Source of the DNA: Bacilli bacterium
GTDB taxonomy: Bacteria > Bacillota_I > Bacilli_A > RF39 > UBA660
Direction: 5' to 3'
Length of the DNA stretch: 54,874 bases
Assembly: GCA_017441065.1 (NCBI GenBank)
Contig: JAFSAI010000015.1
Span: 1-54,874, forward strand
The notes beneath the pieces were generated by a model. That model was not told where the DNA came from, did not search any database, and worked only from the letters and a program-made list of their open reading frames with translations. Below, piece by piece: positions 44,306-53,534 of the stretch. The first letter of the stretch is position 1; every line of letters starts with the position of its first letter. The position numbers and the translations under genes are program-made.

Positions 44306-45580
44306 TTAATTAAACTCCTTTAATAAATCTTTCAATTCATTTTCTTCATCTTCTGTTAATCCATCATCAGTAATTTTTTTGTCAAACCAAATTGGAGTTT
44401 CCACCTTTTCTTGTTTTTTAATAGGTACTTCTTTCTTTTGCATTTTCTTATGTTCTTTTTCTGCAAATTCCATAGCTTCACTAGCTGTTTTTAATCCAGC
44501 CCTTTTCCACTGTGCTGCAATAGTTTCAACATAAGCTCCTGTTAATCTATTATTATTTTTTCTAAGAACATAATCAATTAACACATTTACAACAGCTGGT
44601 GGAAGTTCTAAATCTACAACCAACTTTTCAAGTAACTTTAAATCTCTCGCAGTAGGTTTGGCACCTTGATTTTTATGTCTTAAAAAATCATATGGGGTTG
44701 TATTTTCAAATACATTAATAATTCTTCCTTTTTTAGAATTATCTCCTAAAGGATTTTTTAAATAATCTGGTTGAGTTCTATAAATAAGTGTTGGAAGTGT
44801 ACCATTTTTAAATTGGTAATCTTTTCTAGCAACAATCCTTAAACCATTTTTATCAATGTTACCAAATTCATTTAAAACACTTCGAATAAGTTCAGTCATC
44901 TTAAGAGTATCTATATTATAAATAAAAGATAAATTATTTATAAGTTCTTTAGTCTTTTTAGTAAATGCTTTCTCATTGATTATATTTTTAGGAATACTAG
45001 CTATTATCTCATCAAAATTAATTCTTGAATCAACCATTATACTATTACTATTTTTATCTCTTAAATCACTAGATAAATTAAATTTAGAAGTATCATAAAC
45101 ATCATCTAATTTTTTAGTTATATCAGTATATTCTCTTAAATCTATTTTAGGCATTTTATATAACATCTTTAAATTTTCATATTCTCTTTCTCCAACATTA
45201 TTATATAAAACTATATTAAGTATTGGATGATTAAAAAATTCTTGTGGTGTAAGCGGTGAATATAATTCATATATATAATCATTTATACTACCATTTTTAA
45301 CGTATGACTTTAAAAGACCAAAAGCCTCTAATGATTCACGAGCAATTTTAATACTACTAATACCACTTTTAAGTACTACCATTAAATGATGATGAATTAA
45401 GTCTGTACTCATTATATTTGTAACACTTAAATCATTCCATAAAGTAAAATACAACGATACTGCTAAAGAGCCAATTAATGGTTCATATAAATTAATAACA
45501 ATAGATCTATCAGTATCAGATAATATACTTTTGTTAATAACTACATATCTATCAGCAGGAAGTAATGTTGTATTTTCCAT
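44306..45580 (-). CDS. dnaB: Replication initiation and membrane attachment protein DnaB
   Basis: A 424-residue DnaB/DnaD-family protein of Bacilli, which works with DnaD and DnaI to load helicase at origins and restarts. PADRYVVINKSILSDTDRSI opens the DDBH1 domain, and the DDBH2 region near 330-400 has YVLRKNNNRLTGAYVETIAA and KRAGLKTASEAMEFA. ATG 45580 has AAAGGTGA upstream and is preferred to GTG 45589. Not the replicative helicase of the same name in E. coli. Confidence 0.92.
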   Translation of the reverse strand: MENTTLLPADRYVVINKSILSDTDRSIVINLYEPLIGSLAVSLYFTLWNDLSVTNIMSTDLIHHHLMVVLKSGISSIKIARESLEAFGLLKSYVKNGSINDYIYELYSPLTPQEFFNHPILNIVLYNNVGEREYENLKMLYKMPKIDLREYTDITKKLDDVYDTSKFNLSSDLRDKNSNSIMVDSRINFDEIIASIPKNIINEKAFTKKTKELINNLSFIYNIDTLKMTELIRSVLNEFGNIDKNGLRIVARKDYQFKNGTLPTLIYRTQPDYLKNPLGDNSKKGRIINVFENTTPYDFLRHKNQGAKPTARDLKLLEKLVVDLELPPAVVNVLIDYVLRKNNNRLTGAYVETIAAQWKRAGLKTASEAMEFAEKEHKKMQKKEVPIKKQEKVETPIWFDKKITDDGLTEDEENELKDLLKEFN

Positions 45581-45687
45581 ATGAATCACCTTTCACGTTA
45601 TATTATAAGTGAATTCTATTTTATTAACAAGTTTTAAATACAAATAAAACAAATGAATTTCTATATTAATTAGATTGGAGGTGGTTC

Positions 45688-45792
45688 ATGAGTAAGAAAA
45701 ATTTTTTAGTCTTATTACTTTTAGAAATAATATACTCTCTATTATTTCTGTTAACTCAAGATTATAGAAAAAGCACCATCTTTTTAGGATAG
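45688..45792 (+). CDS. 34-residue hydrophobic peptide, type I toxin-like (second locus)
   Basis: ATG 45688 behind TTGGAGGTGGTTC opens a 34-residue peptide: MSKKNF, a hydrophobic helix LVLLLLEIIYSLLFLL, then TQDYRKSTIFLG. The ORF length (105 nt) equals that of the peptide at 244-348. As there, the last codons form the 5' arm of a hairpin (GCACCATC with GATAGTGC) spanning the stop. A terminator follows. This is the layout of Gram-positive type I toxins; the antisense partner would run from the region near 45840-45880 on the minus strand but its promoter is not clear. Confidence 0.6.
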   Translation: MSKKNFLVLLLLEIIYSLLFLLTQDYRKSTIFLG

Positions 45793-45807
45793 TGCACCAA
45801 TATCGGT

Positions 45808-45849
45808 AAGCACTTAGCGCATCAATACTAAAGTGTTCCTTTTTTATTT
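45808..45849 (+). terminator. Terminator of the second peptide locus
   Basis: AGCACTT and AAGTGTT with an outer GG/CC pair form a stem, with TTAGCG...ATACTA between, followed by TTTTTTATTTT. On the minus strand it lies where an antisense RNA would pair. Confidence 0.65.
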
Positions 45850-45895
45850 TATGAAGTTTCCTCCATATGTATACATTTTATAATATGCTATAAAT

Positions 45896-46435
45896 TTAAA
45901 TATGATTACCTTTTAAATAAATAAGCTTATTATTTCTAAATTCTTCTCTAACTACTAATTGATATTCATAACTATCACATTTTTCTTTATTAGAACCACA
46001 AGATACGTTAGGATATTCTTCTTTAGGAACATAAATTTTTATTTTAAATTCATTTTCTAATTTATCGAATAACTCTTTAGTAAAATATTCTTCATATCCA
46101 TAATACTCGATTACTTTTTCCCTATGTAACGATTTAGTTTGAGAACCAACTATTAATCTATCACTAATATATAATTCTACATAAAAACTATCTATATCAC
46201 TATTATTCATTTTTAAATCACCAAAAGTTAAAATGTTATACATTTTACTTTTTAAAATTAAACCTTCGCTTAATGTAAATTTATCACTATTAAATGAATA
46301 TGAATAAAGCACCGTAGAATTATAACTCGTAATAAAATATAAAAATAGTGTCAAGAAAATAATACTACCTAATATAAGTCCACAAATTGGTAATAATCTC
46401 ATTTTCTTACCCTCACTTTTCTTTTTACTTTTCAT
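45896..46435 (-). CDS. Membrane protein related to the XRE regulator's C-terminal half
   Basis: A 179-residue protein: a basic start (MKSKKKSEGKKMRLL), one transmembrane helix and an extracellular domain. The part from YFITSYNSTVLYSYSFNSDK to YYGYEEYFTKELFDK parallels YYFSISYNSVEFYTI and EGYDEYFDSKNIDY in the XRE regulator at 46505-47269, so the two outer domains are homologous. This copy has no HTH. A very strong RBS (AAGGAGG) argues against a decayed gene. It also has a Cys pair (CGSNKEKC) absent from its relative. Confidence 0.75.
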   Translation of the reverse strand: MKSKKKSEGKKMRLLPICGLILGSIIFLTLFLYFITSYNSTVLYSYSFNSDKFTLSEGLILKSKMYNILTFGDLKMNNSDIDSFYVELYISDRLIVGSQTKSLHREKVIEYYGYEEYFTKELFDKLENEFKIKIYVPKEEYPNVSCGSNKEKCDSYEYQLVVREEFRNNKLIYLKGNHI

Positions 46436-46477
46436 TTTTTCCTCCTTCTATTATTACTTTATCCAAAAATAACTAAA

Positions 46478-46502
46478 ATAAAAAGAACTTGTTAAGTTCC
46501 TT
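46478..46502 (-). terminator. Terminator of the XRE regulator gene
   Basis: GGAACTT and AAGTTCT form a short hairpin with a 3-nt loop followed by T residues on the minus strand. Confidence 0.6.
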
Positions 46503-46504
46503 TA

Positions 46505-47269
46505 TCATTCATAAACTTTTTCACTTAAAGGATAATAAAATTTATTGTTTTTATATTCCTCATGTAAGTTTAATTTTACAATATCTTCAACATTATCCTT
46601 AAAACTAAATTTAACATACATATTATCAATAATATAATCAATGTTTTTAGAATCAAAATATTCATCGTATCCTTCAATTTCAAAAATAACTATACTATTA
46701 TTTCCTGAATGAGAACAAATAAATTCTTCATTACCTTCTCTATCTATATAATATAAAGTTACTAATTCTAAATCATTTTTATTGTATTCAAAATCACCCA
46801 AACGAAAATAAATTTTATTATTACCTTTAAAAAAATTACCATCTAATTGATAAACAATATTTCCTCGTCCTGTTATTGTATAAAATTCAACACTATTATA
46901 AGAAATGCTAAAATAATAAATTAAAAATGACAATAATAAAAAAATTATAATCAATATTAAAATTTTAAAAACTCTTTTTAATTTGTTTTGTTTATCTAAT
47001 AATTTTAAAGAAATTTTATCATTGATCTCATCTTTATTATTTTCTATTCTTTCACCATATAATATTTCATTTATAGTAACATTAAAAATAACGCTTAATT
47101 TTATTAAAGAACTAGCATCAGGAATTGTTTCTCCTCGTTCCCATTTGCTTACAGCTTGTCTACTTATAGGAATCTTTTCTGCTAGTTCCAATTGAGTCAT
47201 ACCATTAGATTTTCTTAGATTACAAATAAATTCCCCTGTTTTTTTAGAGTTCATAACCTCGTTGTTCAT
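46505..47269 (-). CDS. Membrane-anchored XRE-family regulator
   Basis: A 254-residue protein with an N-terminal HTH_3 domain (ICNLRKSNGMTQLELAEK, ISRQAVSKWERGETIPD), a linker, one transmembrane helix (ILILIIIFLLLSFLIYYF) and an extracellular domain of about 130 residues. It could pass an outside signal to DNA binding. RBS AGAGGA. It follows the 191-residue membrane protein by 8 nt and ends in TGA. A homologue of its outer domain lies just downstream. Confidence 0.88.
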   Translation of the reverse strand: MNNEVMNSKKTGEFICNLRKSNGMTQLELAEKIPISRQAVSKWERGETIPDASSLIKLSVIFNVTINEILYGERIENNKDEINDKISLKLLDKQNKLKRVFKILILIIIFLLLSFLIYYFSISYNSVEFYTITGRGNIVYQLDGNFFKGNNKIYFRLGDFEYNKNDLELVTLYYIDREGNEEFICSHSGNNSIVIFEIEGYDEYFDSKNIDYIIDNMYVKFSFKDNVEDIVKLNLHEEYKNNKFYYPLSEKVYE

Positions 47270-47277
47270 TTCATCCT

Positions 47278-47853
47278 CTAATTATAATAATTATTATATC
47301 TCCATCCAATATTAAATACTAAATCAAATTCATAATAATTGTTATTGCTATCAGTACCTAATTCAAAACTAATAGTATTTGGATAATCTGTATCATTCAT
47401 CATTACATCATAAGCACCAAAATTAAAAGTTATTTCCATAGAGCTATTATTATTCAAAGTTTTAGCGTTATCAAAATCTGTAGCAAATGGCACTGTTGTA
47501 GCATTGGCAGTAACTACACCAAAATCTCTAACTGCCAAATTTTTACCAGTATTATTAACAAGTTTAGCTTTTACATATATCATTCCATTTTGAATATAAG
47601 CATCAATCGGAGTAACAGATAATCCATCTTCACCATATGCAACCATTCCACCTATTCTATGCTTATCATTAATATAATAATTTTCTTTATCATTAATATC
47701 TCTTTGTTCCCAATTATAATCATTTAAAAAACTATCAAGCATTCCAAAAATGATAATATAAGCAAGTAATAAAACTACTCCACACACAGAAATCAATTTA
47801 ATTATAAAACTTAAAATTCCTTTACTATTTTTCTTTTTTTCTTCCACAACCAT
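47278..47853 (-). CDS. Membrane-anchored protein with telokin-like (DUF4352-type) outer domain
   Basis: A 191-residue protein with one N-terminal transmembrane helix (IIKLISVCGVVLLLAYIIIFG) and a beta-rich exterior. The text YVKAKLVNNTGKNLAVRDFGVV and a later FNFGAYD fit the Ig-like fold of DUF4352-type domains. Function unknown. It shares a transcript with the XRE regulator (8-nt gap) and may be its partner or target. Confidence 0.65.
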   Translation of the reverse strand: MVVEEKKKNSKGILSFIIKLISVCGVVLLLAYIIIFGMLDSFLNDYNWEQRDINDKENYYINDKHRIGGMVAYGEDGLSVTPIDAYIQNGMIYVKAKLVNNTGKNLAVRDFGVVTANATTVPFATDFDNAKTLNNNSSMEITFNFGAYDVMMNDTDYPNTISFELGTDSNNNYYEFDLVFNIGWRYNNYYN

Positions 47854-47892
47854 ACACTTCTTTCTACTCTAAGTATATCAATATTTACAAAA

Positions 47893-47922
47893 TAAAAAAA
47901 GTACTTATTTTTGTAAGTACTT
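47893..47922 (-). terminator. Terminator of leuS
   Basis: AAGTACTTA and TAAGTACTT form a 9-bp hairpin with a 6-nt loop followed by seven T on the minus strand. Confidence 0.8.
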
Positions 47923-47927
47923 CTCTA

Positions 47928-50339
47928 TTATTTCACAACTATATTAACTATTTTATTTGGAACTACTATTGTTTTAACAACTTCTTTTCCTTCAATATGT
48001 TTTTTTACGTTTTCTTCTGCTAAAGCTTTTTCGATAACAGAATCTTTATCTTCATCTTTAACAATTTTTATAGATGCTCTTAATTTACCATTAACTTGAA
48101 CACCGATTTCTATAGAATCATCAATTGTTTTTTCTTCATCATATGTTGGCCATGATTCATTAGCAATAGTTTCATTATGACCTAATTTTTCCCATAACTC
48201 TTCAGTTATAAATGGTGCGATTGGATTAAGCAATTTAATAAATCCTTCAGCATATTCAACTGGAAATACTTCTTCTTTATAAACAGCATTAATAAAAATC
48301 ATCATTTGACTAATAGCAGTATTAAAGTTAAGAGATTCGTAATCATTAGTAACTTTCTTAACTGTTTGATGATAAACCATTTCTAAATTTTTATTTTCTT
48401 CATTTTTAATTTTGCTATCTTCAGTATATAAACGCCATACACGATCTAAGAATTTACGACTACCTTCAACACCTTGATTATTCCATGGTTTATCTGCTTC
48501 AAGTGGTCCCATAAACATTTCATAGAATCTTAATGTATCAGCACCATATTTATCTACTATATCGTTTGGATTAACAGAATATTCAGGATATCTTTTACCC
48601 ATTTTAATTCCATTAGACCCTAAAATCATTCCTTGATGAACTAATTTTTTAAATGGTTCTTTAACAGGTACTATTCCCTTATCATATAAGTAATTATTCC
48701 ACATTCTTGAATATAATAAGTGTCCAACTGCATGTTCTGGTCCACCAACATATAAATCTACTGGCATCCAATGATTAAGTAATTCTTTATTAGCCAATTC
48801 TTCGTTATTTTGTGGATCAATATATCTTAAGAAATACCAACTAGAACCAGCACTTCCTGGCATTGTAGAAGTTTCTCTTTTTACTTTTTCACCTTTATAA
48901 GTAATATTTTTCCATTCGTGTGCACTTTCAAGTGGACTTAAACCACCTTGTGGAGCATAATTTTCAAGTTCTGGTAAAACTAATGGCAAATCGCTATCAT
49001 CTAATACACAAGTAGTACCATCTTCCTTATGAACTACAGGTATTGGTTCTCCCCAATATCTTTGACGAGCAAAAATCCATTCTCTCATCTTATAGTTATT
49101 AACTTCTTTAGCAATTCCTTCATTAACTAATTTTTCAGTAATTTTAACTTTTGCTTCTTCTACAGTTAAACCAGTAAATTCTTCTGAATTAATTAACTTA
49201 CAACCTTTTCCTAAATAATCTTGTTTTTCAAAAGCACATTCGCTAACACTTCTACCATCAATTACTTGAATCATTTCTATATTATGTTCTTCGGCATATT
49301 CAAAATCTCTTTGATCATGACTTGGAACAGCCATAACTGCACCAGTACCATAATCACCTAAAACAAAATCTCCTAAGAAAATAGGTACTGTTTTTCCATT
49401 AACCGGATTAATTGCTTCTATGCCTTTAACTAAACACCCAGATTTTCCTTTATTAAGTTCTGTTCTATCCATATTTGATTTTTTAGCAGTTTCAGCTATA
49501 TAAGCTTCAACTTCTTCTTTATTTTCTACTCTAGGCATTAATTCTTCAATTAATTTTCCATCTGGAGCAATTACAAAGAATGTAATACCATAGATTGTTT
49601 CAATACATGTTGTAAAAATTGAAAATTTTCCACCACCAACTATATCAATTTGAACTTCAACACCCTTAGATTTACCAATCCAATTTCTTTGAATTTCTTT
49701 AGTTGATGTTGGCCAATCTATTTCATCTAATCCTTCTAATAATCTATCAGCATACTTAGGAATATCAATTACCCATTGACGCATATTCTTACGAATTACA
49801 GGATATCCTCCACGTTCACTTTTACCATCGATTACTTCATCATTAGCAAGTACTGTACCCAACTCTTCACACCAGTTAACAGGCATTTCTACTTCACGAG
49901 CAAGTCCGTCTTCATATAATTTTTTAAATATCCATTGAGTCCATTTATAATAATTTGGATCACTTGTACTTATAACTCTATCCCAATCATATGAAAACCC
50001 TAACATTTTTAATTGATTAGTAAAAGTCTTAATATTTTGTTCAGTAAACACTCCTGGATGATTACCAGTTTTAATTGCATATTGTTCAGCAGGAAGACCA
50101 AATGAGTCAAATCCCATTGGATGAAGAACATTAAATCCCTGCATTTTTTTCATACGGCAAACTATATCAGTTGCAGTATACCCTTCTGGATGACCTGCAT
50201 GAAGACCAACACCAGATGGATATGGAAACATATCTAAAGCATAAAACTTAGGTTTAGAAAAATCTCTAATATCAGTTTTAAAAGTTTTATGTTCATCCCA
50301 ATATTTTATCCACTTTGCTTCTATTTCTTTTGTATTCAT
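47928..50339 (-). CDS. leuS: Leucyl-tRNA synthetase
   Basis: An 803-residue class I synthetase that charges tRNA-Leu. The HIGH motif is HAGH in PYPSGVGLHAGHPEGY, the editing domain carries GTGAVMAVPSHDQRDFE, and WIFARQRYWGEPIP follows. The KMSKS loop reads KMGKR in GIKMGKRYPEYSVNP, a variant known in many Firmicutes. Its ATG overlaps the stop of the small membrane-protein gene (TAATG). Both are under a T-box. Confidence 0.97.
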   Translation of the reverse strand: MNTKEIEAKWIKYWDEHKTFKTDIRDFSKPKFYALDMFPYPSGVGLHAGHPEGYTATDIVCRMKKMQGFNVLHPMGFDSFGLPAEQYAIKTGNHPGVFTEQNIKTFTNQLKMLGFSYDWDRVISTSDPNYYKWTQWIFKKLYEDGLAREVEMPVNWCEELGTVLANDEVIDGKSERGGYPVIRKNMRQWVIDIPKYADRLLEGLDEIDWPTSTKEIQRNWIGKSKGVEVQIDIVGGGKFSIFTTCIETIYGITFFVIAPDGKLIEELMPRVENKEEVEAYIAETAKKSNMDRTELNKGKSGCLVKGIEAINPVNGKTVPIFLGDFVLGDYGTGAVMAVPSHDQRDFEYAEEHNIEMIQVIDGRSVSECAFEKQDYLGKGCKLINSEEFTGLTVEEAKVKITEKLVNEGIAKEVNNYKMREWIFARQRYWGEPIPVVHKEDGTTCVLDDSDLPLVLPELENYAPQGGLSPLESAHEWKNITYKGEKVKRETSTMPGSAGSSWYFLRYIDPQNNEELANKELLNHWMPVDLYVGGPEHAVGHLLYSRMWNNYLYDKGIVPVKEPFKKLVHQGMILGSNGIKMGKRYPEYSVNPNDIVDKYGADTLRFYEMFMGPLEADKPWNNQGVEGSRKFLDRVWRLYTEDSKIKNEENKNLEMVYHQTVKKVTNDYESLNFNTAISQMMIFINAVYKEEVFPVEYAEGFIKLLNPIAPFITEELWEKLGHNETIANESWPTYDEEKTIDDSIEIGVQVNGKLRASIKIVKDEDKDSVIEKALAEENVKKHIEGKEVVKTIVVPNKIVNIVVK

Positions 50340-50731
50340 TATTTACCAAATCCCTTCTTTACTAAATATCTACCCAACAATTCATAAATTGAATAAATTA
50401 GAGCTAGTAATAATACAAAACCAATTAATAATTGTAATATTATATTTATATTAATAATGATTACTACTATAGCTACTAATGAAATTATAAATGCATTTAT
50501 TAATGAAATTGTAATTAATAAACTATGTAATGCTAGTTTACTCTTATCTAAATTAAATTTAGCTACTAAGTATGATAATTCCATTAATTCATTATCCTTA
50601 TTTTTCTTTTTACTTTTTTTCTTGCCAGTAATTTTTTTATAGTATTTTCTTTTAATAAATAAATAATCTACTAAAAATACTACAAAAAATAAAATTGCAA
50701 ATAATATAAGTGCCGCTTTTAATCTTTCCAT
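50339..50731 (-). CDS. Small membrane protein between T-box and leuS
   Basis: A 130-residue protein with one N-terminal transmembrane helix (LKAALILFAILFFVVFLVDY), a strongly basic loop (KRKYYKKITGKKKSKKKNK), then two C-terminal helices (LLITISLINAFIISLVAIVV and IILQLLIGFVLLLALIYSIY). It resembles the conserved small proteins with a C-terminal two-helix domain found beside other Bacilli genes, but I cannot name it. RBS GGAGG is strong and its stop overlaps the leuS start, so both respond to leucine tRNA charging. Confidence 0.7.
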   Translation of the reverse strand: MERLKAALILFAILFFVVFLVDYLFIKRKYYKKITGKKKSKKKNKDNELMELSYLVAKFNLDKSKLALHSLLITISLINAFIISLVAIVVIIININIILQLLIGFVLLLALIYSIYELLGRYLVKKGFGK

Positions 50732-50746
50732 CTAATCCTCCTAAAA

Positions 50747-50935
50747 TAAAAAAAGATGATACCTAAAGGACGAAATAAATTCGTGGTACCACCTTAATTG
50801 CTTCTCAAATAGTTTATACAGGAACTACCCTATAACATCCAAAAGCAAGTTCATAATATTACTTTGTTAGTTCACACCTTCCACTAACTCTCTTTTTAAA
50901 GCTTTATTATTACTACTCTTTCTTCTTCTGCTTCG
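50747..50935 (-). promoter_or_regulatory. T-box leader of the leuS operon
   Basis: The core TGGTACCACG (50791-50782) lies in a terminator helix where GGTGGTACC pairs with GGTATCATC (two G-U), followed by seven T. Upstream are AGAGAG and a Stem I-like region with CTT and TTG triplets in the specifier area, both Leu codons. It should be switched on by uncharged tRNA-Leu. Confidence 0.9.
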
Positions 50936-50940
50936 CAATT

Positions 50941-50969
50941 ATTATATTAAATTTCTTCGATATATTCAA
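50941..50969 (-). promoter_or_regulatory. Promoter of the leuS T-box transcript
   Basis: TTGAAT (50969-50964), 17-nt spacer, TATAAT (50946-50941). The -35 and spacer lie inside the 3' end of the GH31 gene; no terminator separates the two. Confidence 0.75.
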
Positions 50970-53352
50970 GAAGTTTAATAAACATTTTAATAAATAAATC
51001 GTTAAGTCCAGCTTTGCTTAACTTCTTAACAGCAATTCTCTTTTTATTAATTAGTAAATCACCAAATATAATTGAAGCCAATCTTTCTTTTAATAATGTT
51101 TCAATTTTTAAATCACTAATAATTTCATTAATATCTTCATTAATAACTTTAACTGCATCAATCTCTATATCTTTACCACTACAATTAATACTTAACTGTT
51201 TCTTAGTATCAACATGTTTAATTTCAATAACTAAATCGTTATCATCTGCATAATAATCAAAATCTTCAGTAACTTTATCGTTAATTGCAACACTAACTTT
51301 TTCTGGAAGTCTAGTATTTCTAAATCTAATTTTATAATTTCTATAATCAGGTATAATACCAGTTTTACCTTCTACAGGTTGAATTGATAAATCATAATTA
51401 TCACTTGCATAAGTAAAATCTATCGCTGTTATTATAAAATATCCGTCTTCATATTTAGAAGATATTCCGTCATCTTCATATAATCTATAAACACTACTAT
51501 TACCAGGAAAAATATCAATTTCCATATTTTCAGGATTACCAGTGTAATTGATATTATCACCTAAAACATTCATTGGAATAATTGAACCAGCTTTAGCAAA
51601 TACTGGATAATCTTCATCTTTAAAGAATGAAATATAGCGTTTATTACCAATAAATTTTTTACCAGTTTTAAAATCATACCAAACACCTTTAGGTAAGAAT
51701 ATTTTTTCAACAGACCTGTTCATTATTTCATCTTTTGGATGAGTAATTGGTGATACTAATAACTCTGTACCAAAATAATATTCATTTTTATAATTTGGTT
51801 CATCTACTAATTCTGGATAATAATAATATAATGGTTGAATCATTGGTAAACAAGTTTTATGGTATTTATAACTTTCAGTATATATATAAGGAATTAATTT
51901 ATGTCTTAACTTACAATAATTTTTAACTATTGTATAAGTTTTCATATCCCATCTCCATGGTTCACGTTTATAATACGCTCCACGCTTAGCACTAAATCTA
52001 AATATTGGACTAAATGTAGATAACTGTGCATATCTTAAATACAATTCACTATCTTCGATACCACTTTTGTATCCACCAACATCATGACTCCACCAAGAAA
52101 TTCCTATGTTACTCGCTGTTGAATTAAAGTATGGTAAATATTTTAATGTATCCCAACCCACTTTAGTTTCACCAGAATAATGTACTGGATATAAATGAGC
52201 TGCTTTACCACCATTACGTGATAAAATCATTCCTCTTTTATCTAACTTTTTAAAATCATTAAAGTGATAATAATTAAGTGCTCTTGTTGTTATTTCATCT
52301 TTTGAATCTAACCAAAAGAAGTCTACTCCTAATTTATATAATGGATTAATTAAATTATTTAAATAACTAACAATAAATTCTTTATCTAAAACTTTAAATG
52401 GTATTAACTTATCAGTTGGATTATTTAATTCTTCACACATTTTTAAATATCCATCATCTAAAGCATTAATTCCTTCAGAACCATCTAAGTTAAGACCAAC
52501 TCTAATTCCTTGTTCGTGCATATATTGAATGAATTCTTCAGGTTCAGGAAATAATTCTTTATTAAATGTATAACCAGTTTTATATAAATTGTAATTACTC
52601 TTATCTTTTTTATGCCAAAACTCACTTAACAACAATACTGACAATGGCACTTCATTTTTATTAAAAGCTCTTACTAATTTTTTTGTATCTTCAAAACTAT
52701 ATATTTGATCTCTATTCCACCATACTCCAAGTGCATATCTTGGTACTATTGGAGGAAAACCTGTTAATGTAAAATAATCTTTTAAACAAAGTCCAAAATC
52801 TCTTCTATAAGCAAATAAATAAAAATCTTGTCTCTTGGTAGTATTTGGTACCATAAATCCTTCTTCATCAATTAACATTGAATTAGAATCATCTAAGCAA
52901 GCAAAACCATCAGTAGAATATAATCCATTTGATAATGTTGTTTCACTACCAAAATCTTCTATACTAAATGCACTACCTTTAAAATTTCTTGCTTCAGGAT
53001 GACCATAATACCAAATCTTATCAGTATTAACTAACTTTATTTTAAGGTTAGTATCTGGGGCAAAAGATGGACCTTTAAAAGGTTTTTCCTTTGCATATTG
53101 AAGCATAAAATATTTTGTTGTTATTACTAAATATTTATCATCTTGTTCTGCTTTTATAGTAGGTGGATTGAAATTTCTATTATGAACTAGTTCAGTCGCC
53201 CCATCATAAAATTTACCATCTAAAGAATATTCAAAACGAATTAAACGCTCACTTAAAACAGTGATACGGTAGTTTACACCTTTAAAAACTACTTTTCTAT
53301 CACTTACTAGATTATCCAAATTAACTTGAAAGTGTTTTTCTAAACTAGCCAT
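50947..53352 (-). CDS. GH31 family glycosidase (alpha-glucosidase-like)
   Basis: An 801-residue GH31 enzyme that cleaves alpha-glucosidic (or related) linkages. The family text PRYALGVWWNRDQIYSFED, DFFWLDSKDE (Asp nucleophile after WL), SRNGGKAAHLYPVHYSGET, and NIGISWWSHDVGGYKSG with the final SFFKDEDYPVFAKAGSIIP are all seen. The acid/base position, usually Asp in SGD, is Glu here (SGET). There is no signal peptide, so it acts in the cytosol. A C-terminal helical tail of about 90 residues follows the beta domains. ATG 53352 with AGAAGG is preferred to TTG 53358. Confidence 0.92.
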   Translation of the reverse strand: MASLEKHFQVNLDNLVSDRKVVFKGVNYRITVLSERLIRFEYSLDGKFYDGATELVHNRNFNPPTIKAEQDDKYLVITTKYFMLQYAKEKPFKGPSFAPDTNLKIKLVNTDKIWYYGHPEARNFKGSAFSIEDFGSETTLSNGLYSTDGFACLDDSNSMLIDEEGFMVPNTTKRQDFYLFAYRRDFGLCLKDYFTLTGFPPIVPRYALGVWWNRDQIYSFEDTKKLVRAFNKNEVPLSVLLLSEFWHKKDKSNYNLYKTGYTFNKELFPEPEEFIQYMHEQGIRVGLNLDGSEGINALDDGYLKMCEELNNPTDKLIPFKVLDKEFIVSYLNNLINPLYKLGVDFFWLDSKDEITTRALNYYHFNDFKKLDKRGMILSRNGGKAAHLYPVHYSGETKVGWDTLKYLPYFNSTASNIGISWWSHDVGGYKSGIEDSELYLRYAQLSTFSPIFRFSAKRGAYYKREPWRWDMKTYTIVKNYCKLRHKLIPYIYTESYKYHKTCLPMIQPLYYYYPELVDEPNYKNEYYFGTELLVSPITHPKDEIMNRSVEKIFLPKGVWYDFKTGKKFIGNKRYISFFKDEDYPVFAKAGSIIPMNVLGDNINYTGNPENMEIDIFPGNSSVYRLYEDDGISSKYEDGYFIITAIDFTYASDNYDLSIQPVEGKTGIIPDYRNYKIRFRNTRLPEKVSVAINDKVTEDFDYYADDNDLVIEIKHVDTKKQLSINCSGKDIEIDAVKVINEDINEIISDLKIETLLKERLASIIFGDLLINKKRIAVKKLSKAGLNDLFIKMFIKLLEYIEEI

Positions 53353-53466
53353 AACCAACCTTCTTCTATTATATATAGAATACCAAAAAATGAATTCTTT
53401 TTCAATCTAAAACACCAAATGTTTACTTTAACCAAAGTTAATTGTTAATAACTCATTACTTTTCAA

Positions 53467-53493
53467 CAAAAAATGGAAGGCTTAAAGCCTCCC
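53467..53493 (-). terminator. Terminator of the Ig-repeat surface protein gene
   Basis: GGAGGCTT and AAGCCTTCC form a GC-rich hairpin followed by six T on the minus strand, the only strongly GC-rich stem in this part of the window. Confidence 0.7.
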
Positions 53494-53534
53494 GAAGGGT
53501 TAAGTTTCTATTTTAACGTCTTCGTTGACGATTA

